Below are positions 7,380 to 16,624 of a DNA stretch of 64,000 nucleotides, piece by piece (the stretch's first letter is position 1; every line of letters starts with the position of its first letter). The translations under genes were made by a program, and so were the position numbers. The stretch is from NCBI RefSeq assembly GCF_003671495.1, contig NZ_RCHN01000013.1, positions 62,001 through 126,000 on the forward strand. The letters run 5' to 3'. The notes beneath the pieces are model-generated. The model worked only from the letters and a program-made list of their open reading frames with translations. It was not told the DNA's origin and did not search any database. Origin of the DNA: Ketobacter sp. (GTDB lineage Bacteria; Pseudomonadota; Gammaproteobacteria; Pseudomonadales; Ketobacteraceae).

Positions 7380-9436
7380 TGCCCAAACCCCGCGCCCATC
7401 CATTCCGGCACTGGAGTATCGGCCGCTTACGGTGGGTACTGGGCATCTCGTTTATTCTGTTGGTGATTCCCACCATTGTACTCAGTCTTAAAGCCCGTCA
7501 GCAGATCAAGTGGGAAGCCCTGTATCAACAACGGCAGTTGGCCGAGGAGCTGGCCCGCAGCATCGACGGTGCCCTGCAACGTTGGCTTCGAACCGAGCTG
7601 CAGAGAGCGGCGGATGAATACCAGTACCTGTTGGATCAAAAGCAAGCTGGCGCCACCCGCTACCTGCAACGCTCGCCCCTATCACAAACACCCCAGTCAC
7701 AGTGGCCAGACGGCGACGCCGCCCCCGGATTGCTGGGCTATTTTCAGGTCAACAGCGAAGGCCAGCTCAGTACCCCTCTGTTACCTGACAGTGAGACCGA
7801 AGGGCTTTCCAGTGGCTTGACCCGGGAGGACCTGCAGCAACGCCAGCTGGTGAAACAGCGGATTGAATCCGTGCTGGGAGAAAACCACCTGGTAGCCCCC
7901 AGCGACAGCGATGCCCCGGCCCCACAACAGGCGGTTCCACCCGCATCCGCTGCAGCGCTTTATTCCCAAACGTATCAGTCCCAAGGAAGCAATTCCCAGA
8001 CCCCATTTGACCAGCTGAATCAAAAACAGGATGCATCCCGCCAGGCTAAGACCCTGAGCAAACGCTCCAACCTGGGCAACATTGCTGAACTGGAGCTGGA
8101 GCGCGCTTTTGCAGACCAAGAGTCGGACGCCGTGCCCGCCCAACGGGCGCGCAAGAAAGCGTTGGCAGAGGAAACCAAAACCGAGTCACTATCCGAACCG
8201 CTATCGGCCAACGCCGATCTGGCGGAAGCCGTACCATCCGCAACGCCCATCACACTGTTCAACAACACCACCTCCAACTTCAATCTTGCCCTGCTGGAAA
8301 GCGGACACCTGATCCTGTTTCGCAACGCCTGGGTCAATAATCAACGTCTGATCCAGGGCCTGCTGATTGACCAGCAGGCGTTTATCCAGGCCGCTATTCA
8401 ACAGGCCTTTGAACAAAGCCGGCTTTCTGACACCACCAACCTGGTGATCGCCTATCAGGGCACGGTGCTGAAAATTCTGTCGTCGGAGCAGTACCGTCGC
8501 CGCACTTTGAACTATACCTCTCTGGCGGCTCAGGATGTGAAAGGCACACTGCTGCTGCAGAGTGCACTGTCGGGCCCACTGGCGGAGCTGGAGCTGGTGT
8601 TCAGCGTCAACCGCTTACCGGATGGTCCAGGCGGCACCATCATCACCTGGGCCAGCCTGCTGCTGTTGGGTCTGCTGTGTGTGATTTTTGCATTGCTCCA
8701 CCACTTTGGTGTGCGCCAGATTCGCCTGCTGCAACAGCAGCAGAATTTTATCGCCTCCGTCAGCCACGAACTTAAAACGCCGCTTACCTCCATCCGCATG
8801 TTCAGTGAGATGTTGCGGGAGGGATGGGCACCGGCGGAAAAACAGCAGGAATATTTCAGCTTCATCTCAGACGAAAGCGAGCGCCTCAGTCGCCTGATCA
8901 ACAATGTTTTGCAACTGGCACGCATGGAGCGGCAGGAATTACAGCTGGACATCAAACCGGTTTCCGTAACTCAGGTGATCGACCTGTTGCGTTCACGCCT
9001 GCAATCTCAGGTGGCGGCCACGCCCTTCAGCCTTAACCTGCACACCCAAGCCATCACCGGGCAGACCCAGCTTGCCCTGGATATGGACGCCATGATGCAG
9101 ATCATGATGAACCTGGTGGACAACAGCCTGAAGTTCTGCAAACACGCCGCCCACAAAAGTATCGACTTGACGGTGCGCCAACAACGCCAGGAGGTGATAT
9201 TCGAAATCCGGGATTACGGGCCCGGCATTGCGGCTGCCGAGCAACACCGCATCTTTGACCTGTTCTACCGCATCGGCGATGAGCTGACCCGTTCGGCCCA
9301 GGGCACCGGCATTGGTCTGGCCCTGGTGCAGCAACTGGTGCAGGAAATGGGTGGCCGGATCACCTATTACCAACCGGAGCAGGGCGCCGGTTTCCGACTC
9401 AGTTTTCCCTGCCTGGCCGCTCATCCAATGCCATGA
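7379..9436 (+). CDS. membrane sensor histidine kinase with a large periplasmic region
   Basis: 685 residues. TM1 is at ~18-37 and TM2 at ~418-440 (WASLLLLGLLCVIFALL). The ~380-residue periplasmic region between them is Gln/Ala/Ser-rich and low-complexity in its middle (~165-290), which is unusual for a sensor domain. The cytoplasmic part has HisKA with phospho-His463 in SVSHELKTPLTSIRMF and a HATPase domain (MMNLVDNSLKF N box, RDYGPGI G1 box, GTGIGLALV G2 box). The pairing with the upstream regulator is clear from the TAATG overlap. The signal sensed is unknown; the divergent VWA protein is a plausible periplasmic partner. Confidence 0.88.
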   Translation: MPKPRAHPFRHWSIGRLRWVLGISFILLVIPTIVLSLKARQQIKWEALYQQRQLAEELARSIDGALQRWLRTELQRAADEYQYLLDQKQAGATRYLQRSPLSQTPQSQWPDGDAAPGLLGYFQVNSEGQLSTPLLPDSETEGLSSGLTREDLQQRQLVKQRIESVLGENHLVAPSDSDAPAPQQAVPPASAAALYSQTYQSQGSNSQTPFDQLNQKQDASRQAKTLSKRSNLGNIAELELERAFADQESDAVPAQRARKKALAEETKTESLSEPLSANADLAEAVPSATPITLFNNTTSNFNLALLESGHLILFRNAWVNNQRLIQGLLIDQQAFIQAAIQQAFEQSRLSDTTNLVIAYQGTVLKILSSEQYRRRTLNYTSLAAQDVKGTLLLQSALSGPLAELELVFSVNRLPDGPGGTIITWASLLLLGLLCVIFALLHHFGVRQIRLLQQQQNFIASVSHELKTPLTSIRMFSEMLREGWAPAEKQQEYFSFISDESERLSRLINNVLQLARMERQELQLDIKPVSVTQVIDLLRSRLQSQVAATPFSLNLHTQAITGQTQLALDMDAMMQIMMNLVDNSLKFCKHAAHKSIDLTVRQQRQEVIFEIRDYGPGIAAAEQHRIFDLFYRIGDELTRSAQGTGIGLALVQQLVQEMGGRITYYQPEQGAGFRLSFPCLAAHPMP

Positions 9437-9442
9437 ACCAAT

Positions 9443-9473
9443 AAAAAAGCCCCGTACCATAACGGTACGGGGC
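9443..9473 (-). terminator. intrinsic terminator of the TSP3 lipoprotein gene
   Basis: A perfect 10-base stem GCCCCGTACC (9449-9458) / GGTACGGGGC (9464-9473) with loop ATAAC. Six A residues at 9443-9448 give a U-run on the minus-strand transcript. There is no T-run on the plus side, so it mainly ends transcripts of the minus-strand TSP3 gene, although it also lies just after the histidine kinase stop. Confidence 0.8.
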
Positions 9474-9515
9474 CACGCCTAAACCACACACTGGTGGTTA
9501 AAAAACGCTAGGGCT

Positions 9516-10907
9516 CTAGGGTAGAGTATTGCCCAGCACTTCCCGGTTGTAGATCAGTTCGCCGTTGCTGTCGGTGCCAATGATGCGGTAGCGGATGGCA
9601 GTGGCTTCACACTCCGGCTCCAGGCAGTAAGCATCGTAGAAACCGCCAGTGATGGAGCCGCCGGTCAGATTCAGGCGCATCACGATGTAACCGGATTTGC
9701 CGTTGCACTGGAACTGGATGGGCGATCCGGTGTTGAGCGGGCCGGTGGCGCTGGAGTTCAACACGCCGGACGCCGAACCATTACCCAGGCAACCGTCCAG
9801 CACAGCATTGGTTGCGGTAAAGGTCATCAACGCGGTGGGCGGGAAGAAGGAATTCACGGTGGCTTTCCAATTGGCCGAGCCGGATTCCAGATCAGAATTG
9901 GCGGCATTGATGGTCCAGTTGAAGGTGCCATCCGGCTGCTGACAGCCGTTGAACTGGCACTGCATGATTTCCATCAATTGGTCCAGCAAATCCAGGTAAT
10001 CGTGGAAGAAGCGGTCGGTCCCCACATACTCCGGATCATCACAGGCATCGCCTATGCCGTCGCCATCCGTGTCAGCCTGGTCTGCGTTGGCCACAGCAGG
10101 ACAGTTGTCCACATCGTCTTCCACGCCATCGCCATCGGAGTCAAACAGCGAGTCGCAGGCATCACCGATGCCATCGCCATCACCGTCTGCCTGACCGGGA
10201 TTAGGCGCAACGGGGCAATTATCCAGTTCGTTGTCCACACCGTCGTTGTCCAGATCCGGATCACAGGCGTCACCAACATCATCACCGTCGCCATCGGCCT
10301 GGTCGGTGTTGGCCACCGCCGGACAGTTGTCCACATCGTCTTCGATGCCATCGTTATCCAGGTCCACATCACACACATCGCCCTGGCCGTCGTCATCGCT
10401 GTCCGCCTGATCCGGGTTGTAATCCAGGGGGCAGTTATCATTCAGGTCCACCACGCCGTCACCGTCAGAATCGGCGCCGCCGGGGCCACCCTCACAATTG
10501 AGGAAGAACAGTGCATCACGATTATGCAGAGTGGCACCCCCCAAAGGGGACTCCTGCCATTCAAACGCCAGGCTCACCTGACGCAGCACTTCAGTGCCGC
10601 TTTCACCGTTCGCACAGGACAGATCAATGCTGCCGGAATAGGTTTGCGTGGTACCACCACTGCAGTCACCGCCGGCAAAACTGACTGCGCTGCCATCGGT
10701 GGTGTAACACACCGTGCGGCCGCCAAGTTTGCTCAAGGTAACGGAACCAGTGTCGCCTTCGAATTGTGTATTGGCCGGAGGATTAACAAAAATGTCTTCG
10801 TTGGTGGGCGCCTTTTCACAAGCCGCCATAAACACGGACACAAGCATTAAACCGGAAACGCGCAGCGCCCGGTTTCCCCCTAATCCTTCAGGAATTGGAA
10901 ATTTCAT
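9516..10907 (-). CDS. lipoprotein with thrombospondin type 3 (calcium-binding) repeats
   Basis: About 463 residues. A lipoprotein signal ends at SVFMAAC. The middle contains four consecutive TSP3 repeats ([60 protein letters not shown]), each ending GDXCD. TSP3 repeats bind calcium through the aspartates and are rigidified by disulfides. The C-terminal ~160 residues are an unrecognised domain with several cysteines. The start at 10907 has AAAGGA 7 bases upstream. It is monocistronic, with its own terminator. Likely an outer-membrane or surface-exposed lipoprotein; role unknown. Confidence 0.82.
   Translation of the reverse strand: MKFPIPEGLGGNRALRVSGLMLVSVFMAACEKAPTNEDIFVNPPANTQFEGDTGSVTLSKLGGRTVCYTTDGSAVSFAGGDCSGGTTQTYSGSIDLSCANGESGTEVLRQVSLAFEWQESPLGGATLHNRDALFFLNCEGGPGGADSDGDGVVDLNDNCPLDYNPDQADSDDDGQGDVCDVDLDNDGIEDDVDNCPAVANTDQADGDGDDVGDACDPDLDNDGVDNELDNCPVAPNPGQADGDGDGIGDACDSLFDSDGDGVEDDVDNCPAVANADQADTDGDGIGDACDDPEYVGTDRFFHDYLDLLDQLMEIMQCQFNGCQQPDGTFNWTINAANSDLESGSANWKATVNSFFPPTALMTFTATNAVLDGCLGNGSASGVLNSSATGPLNTGSPIQFQCNGKSGYIVMRLNLTGGSITGGFYDAYCLEPECEATAIRYRIIGTDSNGELIYNREVLGNTLP
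10033..10473 (-). repeat. four TSP3-encoding DNA repeats
   Basis: Four ~105-base imperfect direct repeats inside the TSP3 lipoprotein gene. Each encodes DXDXDG..D..DNCP....Q.D.D.DG.GD.CD. The cores (such as tccacatcgtcttc and gacagttgtccacatcgtc) recur nearly unchanged, so copy-number change by recombination is possible. Confidence 0.8.
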
Positions 10908-11111
10908 TTGCAGATCCTTTCGTTGTGTAATCGTTAAAGTGTGAAATCGTCGAACTGGAAAAGTATTATGATTATGGTGACACCCCAAGGATGCGATTCG
11001 ATTCTGGCACAGCCTTTCTGCCGGGCGTTACTACTTAAGTTGCATTGACACTGCGGCACCGGCTATGGTTTAAACACAGCTATAAAAGCCCTTTTAAATA
11101 GATAAATACAC

Positions 11112-11768
11112 GTGACTGAAAATCTGACTTGCACCTTTCTGGTGATCGACGATCACCCGGTATTCCAGGATGGGATTGCCGTTATTCTGAGTACCCTGCG
11201 CCCGGATGCCACCATTGTTTCTGCCCTCAACGGGGCCGACGGTGTCCACCAGGCTGAACAGCGGCCGGATCTGGACTGGATTTTTGTCGACTATCAACTG
11301 CCGGATTGCGACGGCCTCAGTATTCTGGAGAAACTGAACCGCCTGATGGTGACCGCCCCCATTGTGATGATGTCCGGTGTCGATGACCTGGAACTGGTGG
11401 CCAAGGCTATGCAGCTGGGGGTAAGTGGTTTCATCCACAAGTCCGGCGGCAAGCAGGTGTTCAAGGATTGCCTGGAGACCATTGAGCAGGGCAAAGTGTA
11501 TCTTCCCGCCGAAACTCAGGTGCGATTGGAACATTACCGGCATACGGTGGGGCGTCAGACCGAATCCATTCGTAAGCAACTGAGCAGCCGCCGCATGGAT
11601 GTGTTGCTGTTGGTGGCGGAAGGCTATTCCAACCAGGAGATTGCCAACTCACTGTCCATCACCGAAGCCACGGTAAAATCCCACGTATCCGCATTGATGA
11701 GCATTCTCGATGCCGACAGCCGCTACCACTGTGTGGCGGAAGCGCGCAAGTTAGGCCTGATCAAATAG
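11112..11768 (+). CDS. LuxR/NarL-family response regulator
   Basis: 218 residues. Receiver domain with VIDDHPVF at the N-terminus, phosphoacceptor Asp in WIFVDYQLPDCDG and conserved Lys in IHKSGG. The helix-turn-helix LuxR domain is C-terminal (LLLVAEGYSNQEIANSLSIT then EATVKSHVSALMSIL). The start is GTG at 11112, with only a weak upstream ribosome-binding site. The gene ends one base short of the convergent hybrid-kinase gene, so the two 3' ends abut and the proteins are a likely cognate pair. Target genes are not evident; the gap upstream contains no recognised operator. Confidence 0.88.
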   Translation: MTENLTCTFLVIDDHPVFQDGIAVILSTLRPDATIVSALNGADGVHQAEQRPDLDWIFVDYQLPDCDGLSILEKLNRLMVTAPIVMMSGVDDLELVAKAMQLGVSGFIHKSGGKQVFKDCLETIEQGKVYLPAETQVRLEHYRHTVGRQTESIRKQLSSRRMDVLLLVAEGYSNQEIANSLSITEATVKSHVSALMSILDADSRYHCVAEARKLGLIK

Positions 11769-11769
11769 G

Positions 11770-13482
11770 CTAAGCGTGCAGCAGTTGCCGCATCACTTTG
11801 CGCAGGTGCACCGGTTTCACCGGCTTTTGCAGCAGAAACAGACTGTGTTCGCGAATGCGCTGAATCAGTTCCGGGCTGGTGTCACCGCTCATCAACAACG
11901 CCGGCACCGGTTGTTGCAGGCACTGCTGCACCGACCGGATCACCGACAGCCCGGTGCTGCCACCCAAATGGTAATCCGATAACACAATGTGCGGCGGCGC
12001 GCTGGCATCCACATGGGCCAGGGCCGCTTGCTCGCTGTCCGCCATCAGCACTTCACAACCCCACTCCCGCAGCAGACTGCAGGTGGCTTCCAGCAACGCG
12101 GGCTCGTCGTCCACCACCAGCACCCGGCACCCTTGCAGGGAAACACCGGACAACTCCTCTTTCTTCGGCAACGCCGCCGGGTTACCCCGCGGCACCACCA
12201 GGGTGAAGGTACTGCCCTGCTGCGGCACGGATTCCAGCTGCAAATCCAGATGCAGCAGCTCCACCAAGCGCTTGACCACCGCCAATCCCAGACCCACCCC
12301 CTGCTGACGCAAGCGGTGGCGGTTGGAAACCTGATGATACTCGTCAAAAATCCGGGCCTGCTCTTCCAGCGGAATGCCAACACCGGTGTCCTGTACCAGA
12401 ATCATCACTTTGTCCTGCAGCAACTGCAGCCGCAGTTCAACGCTGCCAGTTTCCGTGAACTTGACCGCATTGGAAATCAAATTACGCAGAATCCGCCCCA
12501 GAATCAGCGGGTCGGTATGCACCACACAAGGGGCAGACTGCAGGTGCAGACCGATGCCTTTGGCTTCCGCCGCCGACTGAAACTCCCGCACCAGGGATTG
12601 CAGTATGTCGTTGAGTTCCACATGCCCCAGGCTCACATTCAGGTCATTGGCTTCCAGGCGTGACAAATCCATCAGTGAGTTGAACATATCACTCAGGGCG
12701 TCGTGGCAATGCACCCCCTGCTGAATCAGGCTTTGTTGCTCCGGCGCCTGCTGCCGGGCTTTCAGCTTCATGCTTTCCAGAATCAGGCCCAGCGCCTGCA
12801 GGGGTTGCCGCAAATCATGACTGGCCACCGCCAGGAAACGGGACTTGGCCCGATTGGCCGCCTCGGCTTTTTCCTTAGCCACCGTCACCTGCTCCAACAA
12901 TTCCCGATTCTGGAAATCCATGGTGATGGACATGGAAATAATCTGGTTGATCTTGGCGCTGATCATCACAAACGCCGTCAGGCAGGCGACGCCGAGCAAC
13001 GCCGTGGCATTCAACCCCAGCAGAAACAGTTTGACGATGAGCAGGGCCAGCGCCGGCACGATAAATGCCAGGTACGCCGGCAGATAGGCCGCCAGCGCCG
13101 GCAACGTGGAGGCACACATCCCGGCCAGGGCAATGGAGACAAAAATAACGGATTCGGTCTGGGGCTCATTCATAAACCAGATGGGCACCAGCCCCCAGAG
13201 TGCACCGGCATAGGCCATGCCCATCACCAGCAATGGTTTCATGCGGCGGTAGTCACCGTGTTGACGGGCCTGCATCCAGAGTCGGTCCAGGGTCACCAGG
13301 CGCACCCCGTGACTGAACAGCACAAGCGCCATCCAGGCCACCGAGAGCAGGGAGTGGGTGGCGAACCAGAGCACTCCGGTGGTCACCACCACAGCGGCCG
13401 TATGGGGCCAGGCGGTGACCCTCAACTGATCAAAGACGTAATCGATTTGCGCTTCTTTAACGGCGGATTTCGCGTACTGCAT
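11770..13482 (-). CDS. hybrid sensor histidine kinase with C-terminal receiver
   Basis: 570 residues. The first ~200 residues hold about five or six hydrophobic segments (VVVTTGVLWFATHSLLSVAW, LPAYLAFIVPALALLIVKLF and others), so sensing is probably within or at the membrane. HisKA follows with ASHDLRQPLQALGLIL, then HATPase (NLISNAVKF, VQDTGVGIP, GVGLGLAVV) and a receiver domain (LVVDDEPALLEA, phospho-Asp in VLSDYHLGGSTG, LQKPV) ending at the C-terminus. The SHDLRQP form is common in hybrid kinases that work with LuxR-type regulators, and one lies convergent at its 3' end. Signal unknown. Confidence 0.88.
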   Translation of the reverse strand: MQYAKSAVKEAQIDYVFDQLRVTAWPHTAAVVVTTGVLWFATHSLLSVAWMALVLFSHGVRLVTLDRLWMQARQHGDYRRMKPLLVMGMAYAGALWGLVPIWFMNEPQTESVIFVSIALAGMCASTLPALAAYLPAYLAFIVPALALLIVKLFLLGLNATALLGVACLTAFVMISAKINQIISMSITMDFQNRELLEQVTVAKEKAEAANRAKSRFLAVASHDLRQPLQALGLILESMKLKARQQAPEQQSLIQQGVHCHDALSDMFNSLMDLSRLEANDLNVSLGHVELNDILQSLVREFQSAAEAKGIGLHLQSAPCVVHTDPLILGRILRNLISNAVKFTETGSVELRLQLLQDKVMILVQDTGVGIPLEEQARIFDEYHQVSNRHRLRQQGVGLGLAVVKRLVELLHLDLQLESVPQQGSTFTLVVPRGNPAALPKKEELSGVSLQGCRVLVVDDEPALLEATCSLLREWGCEVLMADSEQAALAHVDASAPPHIVLSDYHLGGSTGLSVIRSVQQCLQQPVPALLMSGDTSPELIQRIREHSLFLLQKPVKPVHLRKVMRQLLHA

Positions 13483-13538
13483 GGTTTTGCTGTTGGTGTA
13501 TACCCCGGGAATGGGCCCATGCTAGCACGAAGCAGGGT

Positions 13539-13988
13539 TTATGTATCCAGCGGCTTCCGCTCCCGGCGCAACGCCTCCCGCTGACGGCGCAAACGGGGGT
13601 TATCCGGCTCGATTTCCATGGCGGTGGCAAGGATTTCCAACGCCTCCAGGTGACGCTGGTGTTTCCCCAGCGCTGTGGCCAGCGCCATCAGGGCCGCCAC
13701 ACAGCGGGGCTTGTGGGACAGGCAACGCTGGGCCGCCCGCGATAACATGACGTAGTCCTCCAACGCTTCACAGGCCTCGAACAACGCCAGCCAACCGTCC
13801 AGATAATCCGGCAATTGCTCCGTCAGCTGCTGGGTAATCACTTTCGCTACCGGCCACTGCTGTTGTTGACCCATCATCTTGGCGAATGCCACGGCCTGCA
13901 GCGCCGACATGACCTTGCTGCCGCGACCGGGGAGGCTGAATTCGATGGGCTTGCTGTCGTTTTTATCGTTACTGCTCACGGGTTTCAC
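13539..13988 (-). CDS. small TPR-type protein
   Basis: 149 residues. After a polar ~25-residue N-terminus, the rest is alpha-helical with tetratricopeptide spacing (WPVAKVITQQLTEQLPDYLD, CVAALMALATALGKHQRH, ALEILATAMEIEPDNPRLRR), about three repeats. There is no signal peptide, so it is probably cytoplasmic and binds another protein. It lies 56 bases upstream of the hybrid-kinase gene on the same strand and may be co-transcribed with it. No specific function is indicated. Confidence 0.7.
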   Translation of the reverse strand: MKPVSSNDKNDSKPIEFSLPGRGSKVMSALQAVAFAKMMGQQQQWPVAKVITQQLTEQLPDYLDGWLALFEACEALEDYVMLSRAAQRCLSHKPRCVAALMALATALGKHQRHLEALEILATAMEIEPDNPRLRRQREALRRERKPLDT

Positions 13989-14183
13989 TTCGCTTATGGG
14001 TCTGGCTCAAGGGTCTGATGAGCCAGTATACCCCCAATATGAAACTAAGTGCGTTCGGCCTGCGTGACCGGAGCCGCTTGATTCAGCGCTCATATCCGAT
14101 AAAATGCCCGCCCTTGGTCCGCTTACTTGACCAAAAACCCCAACACAACGCCCTGGATTTACGCTCCAGACAGCGAGGACAAT

Positions 14184-15200
14184 ATGAATCAAATCCCATC
14201 GGGCGCCACCATTGTGGTGTGCGCACTGTATAAATTCGTCACCCTGGAGCAGTTCGAGCAACTGCGCCAACCCCTGCTGGACGTCATGCTGGAACAGGAT
14301 GTAAAAGGCACCCTGCTGCTGGCCAGTGAGGGCATCAACGGCACCATCGCCGGCACCCGCCAGGGCATTGATGCCGTATTGCAGCACCTGCGCAGCGACC
14401 CCCGGCTGCAGGACCTGGACACCAAGGAATCCTTTGACGAGGAACAACCGTTCTATCGCACCAAGGTGAAACTGAAGAAAGAAATCGTCACCATGGGTGT
14501 GGAGGGCATCGACCCCCAGCGCGTAGTGGGCACCTACGTCAAGCCCCGGGACTGGAACGCCCTCATCAGTGACCCGGACGTTCTGCTGGTGGATACCCGC
14601 AACGACTACGAAGTGGAAATCGGCACCTTCAAGGGCGCCATCGACCCGCACACCAAAACCTTCCGCGAGTTTCCCCAGTACGTGGCCGAGAACCTGGACC
14701 CCACCCGGCATAAAAAAGTCGCCATGTTCTGCACTGGCGGCATTCGCTGTGAAAAGTCCACCGCCTATCTGAAGGAACAGGGTTTTGACGAGGTCTATCA
14801 CCTGGAAGGGGGCATCCTCAAATACCTGGAAGAGGTGCCCGAAGCCGAGTCCCTGTGGCAGGGTGAATGCTTCGTATTCGATAATCGCGTGACCGTGGAT
14901 CACCAGTTACGCAAAGGCAACTTCGACCAGTGCCACGCCTGCCGTCGCCCCATTACCGAAGCAGACAAACTCTCCCGCTACTACCAGGCCGGGGTCAGCT
15001 GCCACCACTGCTATGACGAATACTCAGAAGAGCAGAAGCGTCGTTTTGCCCAGCGAGAAAAGCAGATCAAACTGGCGGAGAAACGGGGGCAGCAGCACAT
15101 CGGTGGCGACCAGCGCTCCCTCATCGCGGAACGCCGGCAACAGAAGCTGGCAGAAAAAAATGCGCAACGGGAACTGGATCGCGAGCGGGATCAACCCTGA
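14184..15200 (+). CDS. trhO: tRNA uridine 5-hydroxylase TrhO (rhodanese family)
   Basis: 338 residues with the full YceA/TrhO layout. An N-terminal acylphosphatase-like domain ([21 protein letters not shown]) leads to [16 protein letters not shown]. The rhodanese domain ([19 protein letters not shown]) carries the active-site Cys in [12 protein letters not shown]. The C-terminus has Cys pairs (CHACRRP, CHHCYD) and a long basic helix. TrhO hydroxylates U34 of certain tRNAs, using prephenate-derived chemistry, towards cmo5U. I prefer the ATG at 14184, with AGGA 5 bases upstream and an N-terminus matching pseudomonad homologues, over a TTG at 14127. Confidence 0.93.
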   Translation: MNQIPSGATIVVCALYKFVTLEQFEQLRQPLLDVMLEQDVKGTLLLASEGINGTIAGTRQGIDAVLQHLRSDPRLQDLDTKESFDEEQPFYRTKVKLKKEIVTMGVEGIDPQRVVGTYVKPRDWNALISDPDVLLVDTRNDYEVEIGTFKGAIDPHTKTFREFPQYVAENLDPTRHKKVAMFCTGGIRCEKSTAYLKEQGFDEVYHLEGGILKYLEEVPEAESLWQGECFVFDNRVTVDHQLRKGNFDQCHACRRPITEADKLSRYYQAGVSCHHCYDEYSEEQKRRFAQREKQIKLAEKRGQQHIGGDQRSLIAERRQQKLAEKNAQRELDRERDQP

Positions 15201-15227
15201 GCGCAGTGCCGGGCGATCCCGGCACGG

Positions 15228-16547
15228 TTAACGGATACGGGCCATCATGGAATCCGGCGGTACAAAATCGCCGGTCACCGGAAAATGCACAATGGCTTCC
15301 AGGCCGCCGCCGTCCCGGTTGCGCAATTGCACCCGGCCGTGGTGCATGTCCACGATCCGCTTCACGATGGCCAGGCCCAGGCCGGAGCCTTTGCTGGTCC
15401 GGCTTTGATCCCCACGGGCGAAGGGTTGGAATAATTCGTACATTTCTTTTTCTGTAAGCCCACGGCCGCGGTCCGCCACCACCACGCAGATCTCACCGTC
15501 CTCCATGCCGCTGCGCACTTCCACTTCACCACCACCATGACGGATCGCGTTGCCGATCAGGTTGGCGAACATGCGCTTCAGCGACAACCGTTTCAGGGAG
15601 ATGCCCGGCAACTCATGCAACAGGGTCCGGATGGCACGGCCTTCTGATTCAAACTGCGACACCACCTCCACGATCACCTCGTTGAGGTCGCCCACTTCCG
15701 TTTGCTCATCACTGCCATCCCGCACGAACAGAATGAACTGGTCGAGGATGGCGTTCATGTCCTCAATGTCGCGCACCATGCCTTCGGTAAATTCCGATTC
15801 CCCCAACAATTCGGCCGTCAGGCGCATGCGGGTCAGGGGGGTGCGCAGGTCATGGGAAATGCCCGCCAGCAACAACGCCCGCTCCCGGTCCACCCGCTGC
15901 AGGTTGTCACTCATCTGCAGAAACGCCTTGTTCACCGCCCGAATCTCCCGCGAGGTGTTCTCCAGCAAATGGCTTTTCAACGGCTCACCACGACCAATAC
16001 GCCGGGCTGCCGTTTCCAGGTTTTTCAGGGGGCGGTTCAACTGCCGCACAAAGAACGTGCCCAGCACAAAGGCCAGGGCCGGTGTGCCGATCAGCCAGGC
16101 CAGAAAGGCAATGGCCTCATAGCGCCCGACATTCTCCAATGGAAAGCGCACCCACAGGTCACCCAGCTGCTGGGTGCTCACCCACAGCCCGGGTGTGGGA
16201 TCAAACCCCAACCGCACTTCACCGCCCTCACCGATGCGGCTGCGCATGGGGTCCACAAACAGGCGCCCGAACAGGCCTTCGCTCTCCGGTGGAATCAGCT
16301 CGGGATCGGCGGTTATGTCGATTTTATGCTGCTGTTGCAGCCGCTGCAGCAGTTCGATGCGGCGTTCACCATCCACCAGGTAACGGATGGTGTCCATCTC
16401 CAGGGCCACCAGTTTGGCGTTCTGCTTGATGCCCGGCAGGTACAGGTAATACACCGCAAACAGCAATGTGGAAATCTGGCTCAGCAGAATCACCAGCCAC
16501 ACCAGCCAGATGGTGCGCCAGAAGGAGGAACGGGGAATGAGTTTCAT
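15228..16547 (-). CDS. envZ: osmolarity-type sensor histidine kinase EnvZ
   Basis: 439 residues. TM1 ~15-35 (WLVWLVILLSQISTLLFAVYY), a ~120-residue periplasmic domain, TM2 ~155-180, then HAMP (RPLKNLETAARRIGRGEPL), HisKA with phospho-His in AGISHDLRTPLTRMRLT, and HATPase (LIGNAIRHG, VADRGRGL, GSGLGLAIV). The sequence style matches EnvZ/AmgS of Pseudomonas. The start at 16547 marks where EnvZ-like sequence begins; upstream the frame merely shadows the pyruvate-kinase-like gene. It is separated from ompR by that gene, all three on the same strand, which is unusual because ompR-envZ are normally adjacent. Confidence 0.9.
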   Translation of the reverse strand: MKLIPRSSFWRTIWLVWLVILLSQISTLLFAVYYLYLPGIKQNAKLVALEMDTIRYLVDGERRIELLQRLQQQHKIDITADPELIPPESEGLFGRLFVDPMRSRIGEGGEVRLGFDPTPGLWVSTQQLGDLWVRFPLENVGRYEAIAFLAWLIGTPALAFVLGTFFVRQLNRPLKNLETAARRIGRGEPLKSHLLENTSREIRAVNKAFLQMSDNLQRVDRERALLLAGISHDLRTPLTRMRLTAELLGESEFTEGMVRDIEDMNAILDQFILFVRDGSDEQTEVGDLNEVIVEVVSQFESEGRAIRTLLHELPGISLKRLSLKRMFANLIGNAIRHGGGEVEVRSGMEDGEICVVVADRGRGLTEKEMYELFQPFARGDQSRTSKGSGLGLAIVKRIVDMHHGRVQLRNRDGGGLEAIVHFPVTGDFVPPDSMMARIR

Positions 16548-16624
16548 AGTGGACCCAGAATAATACCAGCAGGATATTATCCTGAATTCCCCCGCCTCTG
16601 ACCAGTTTAGCGACCACGCAGAGA

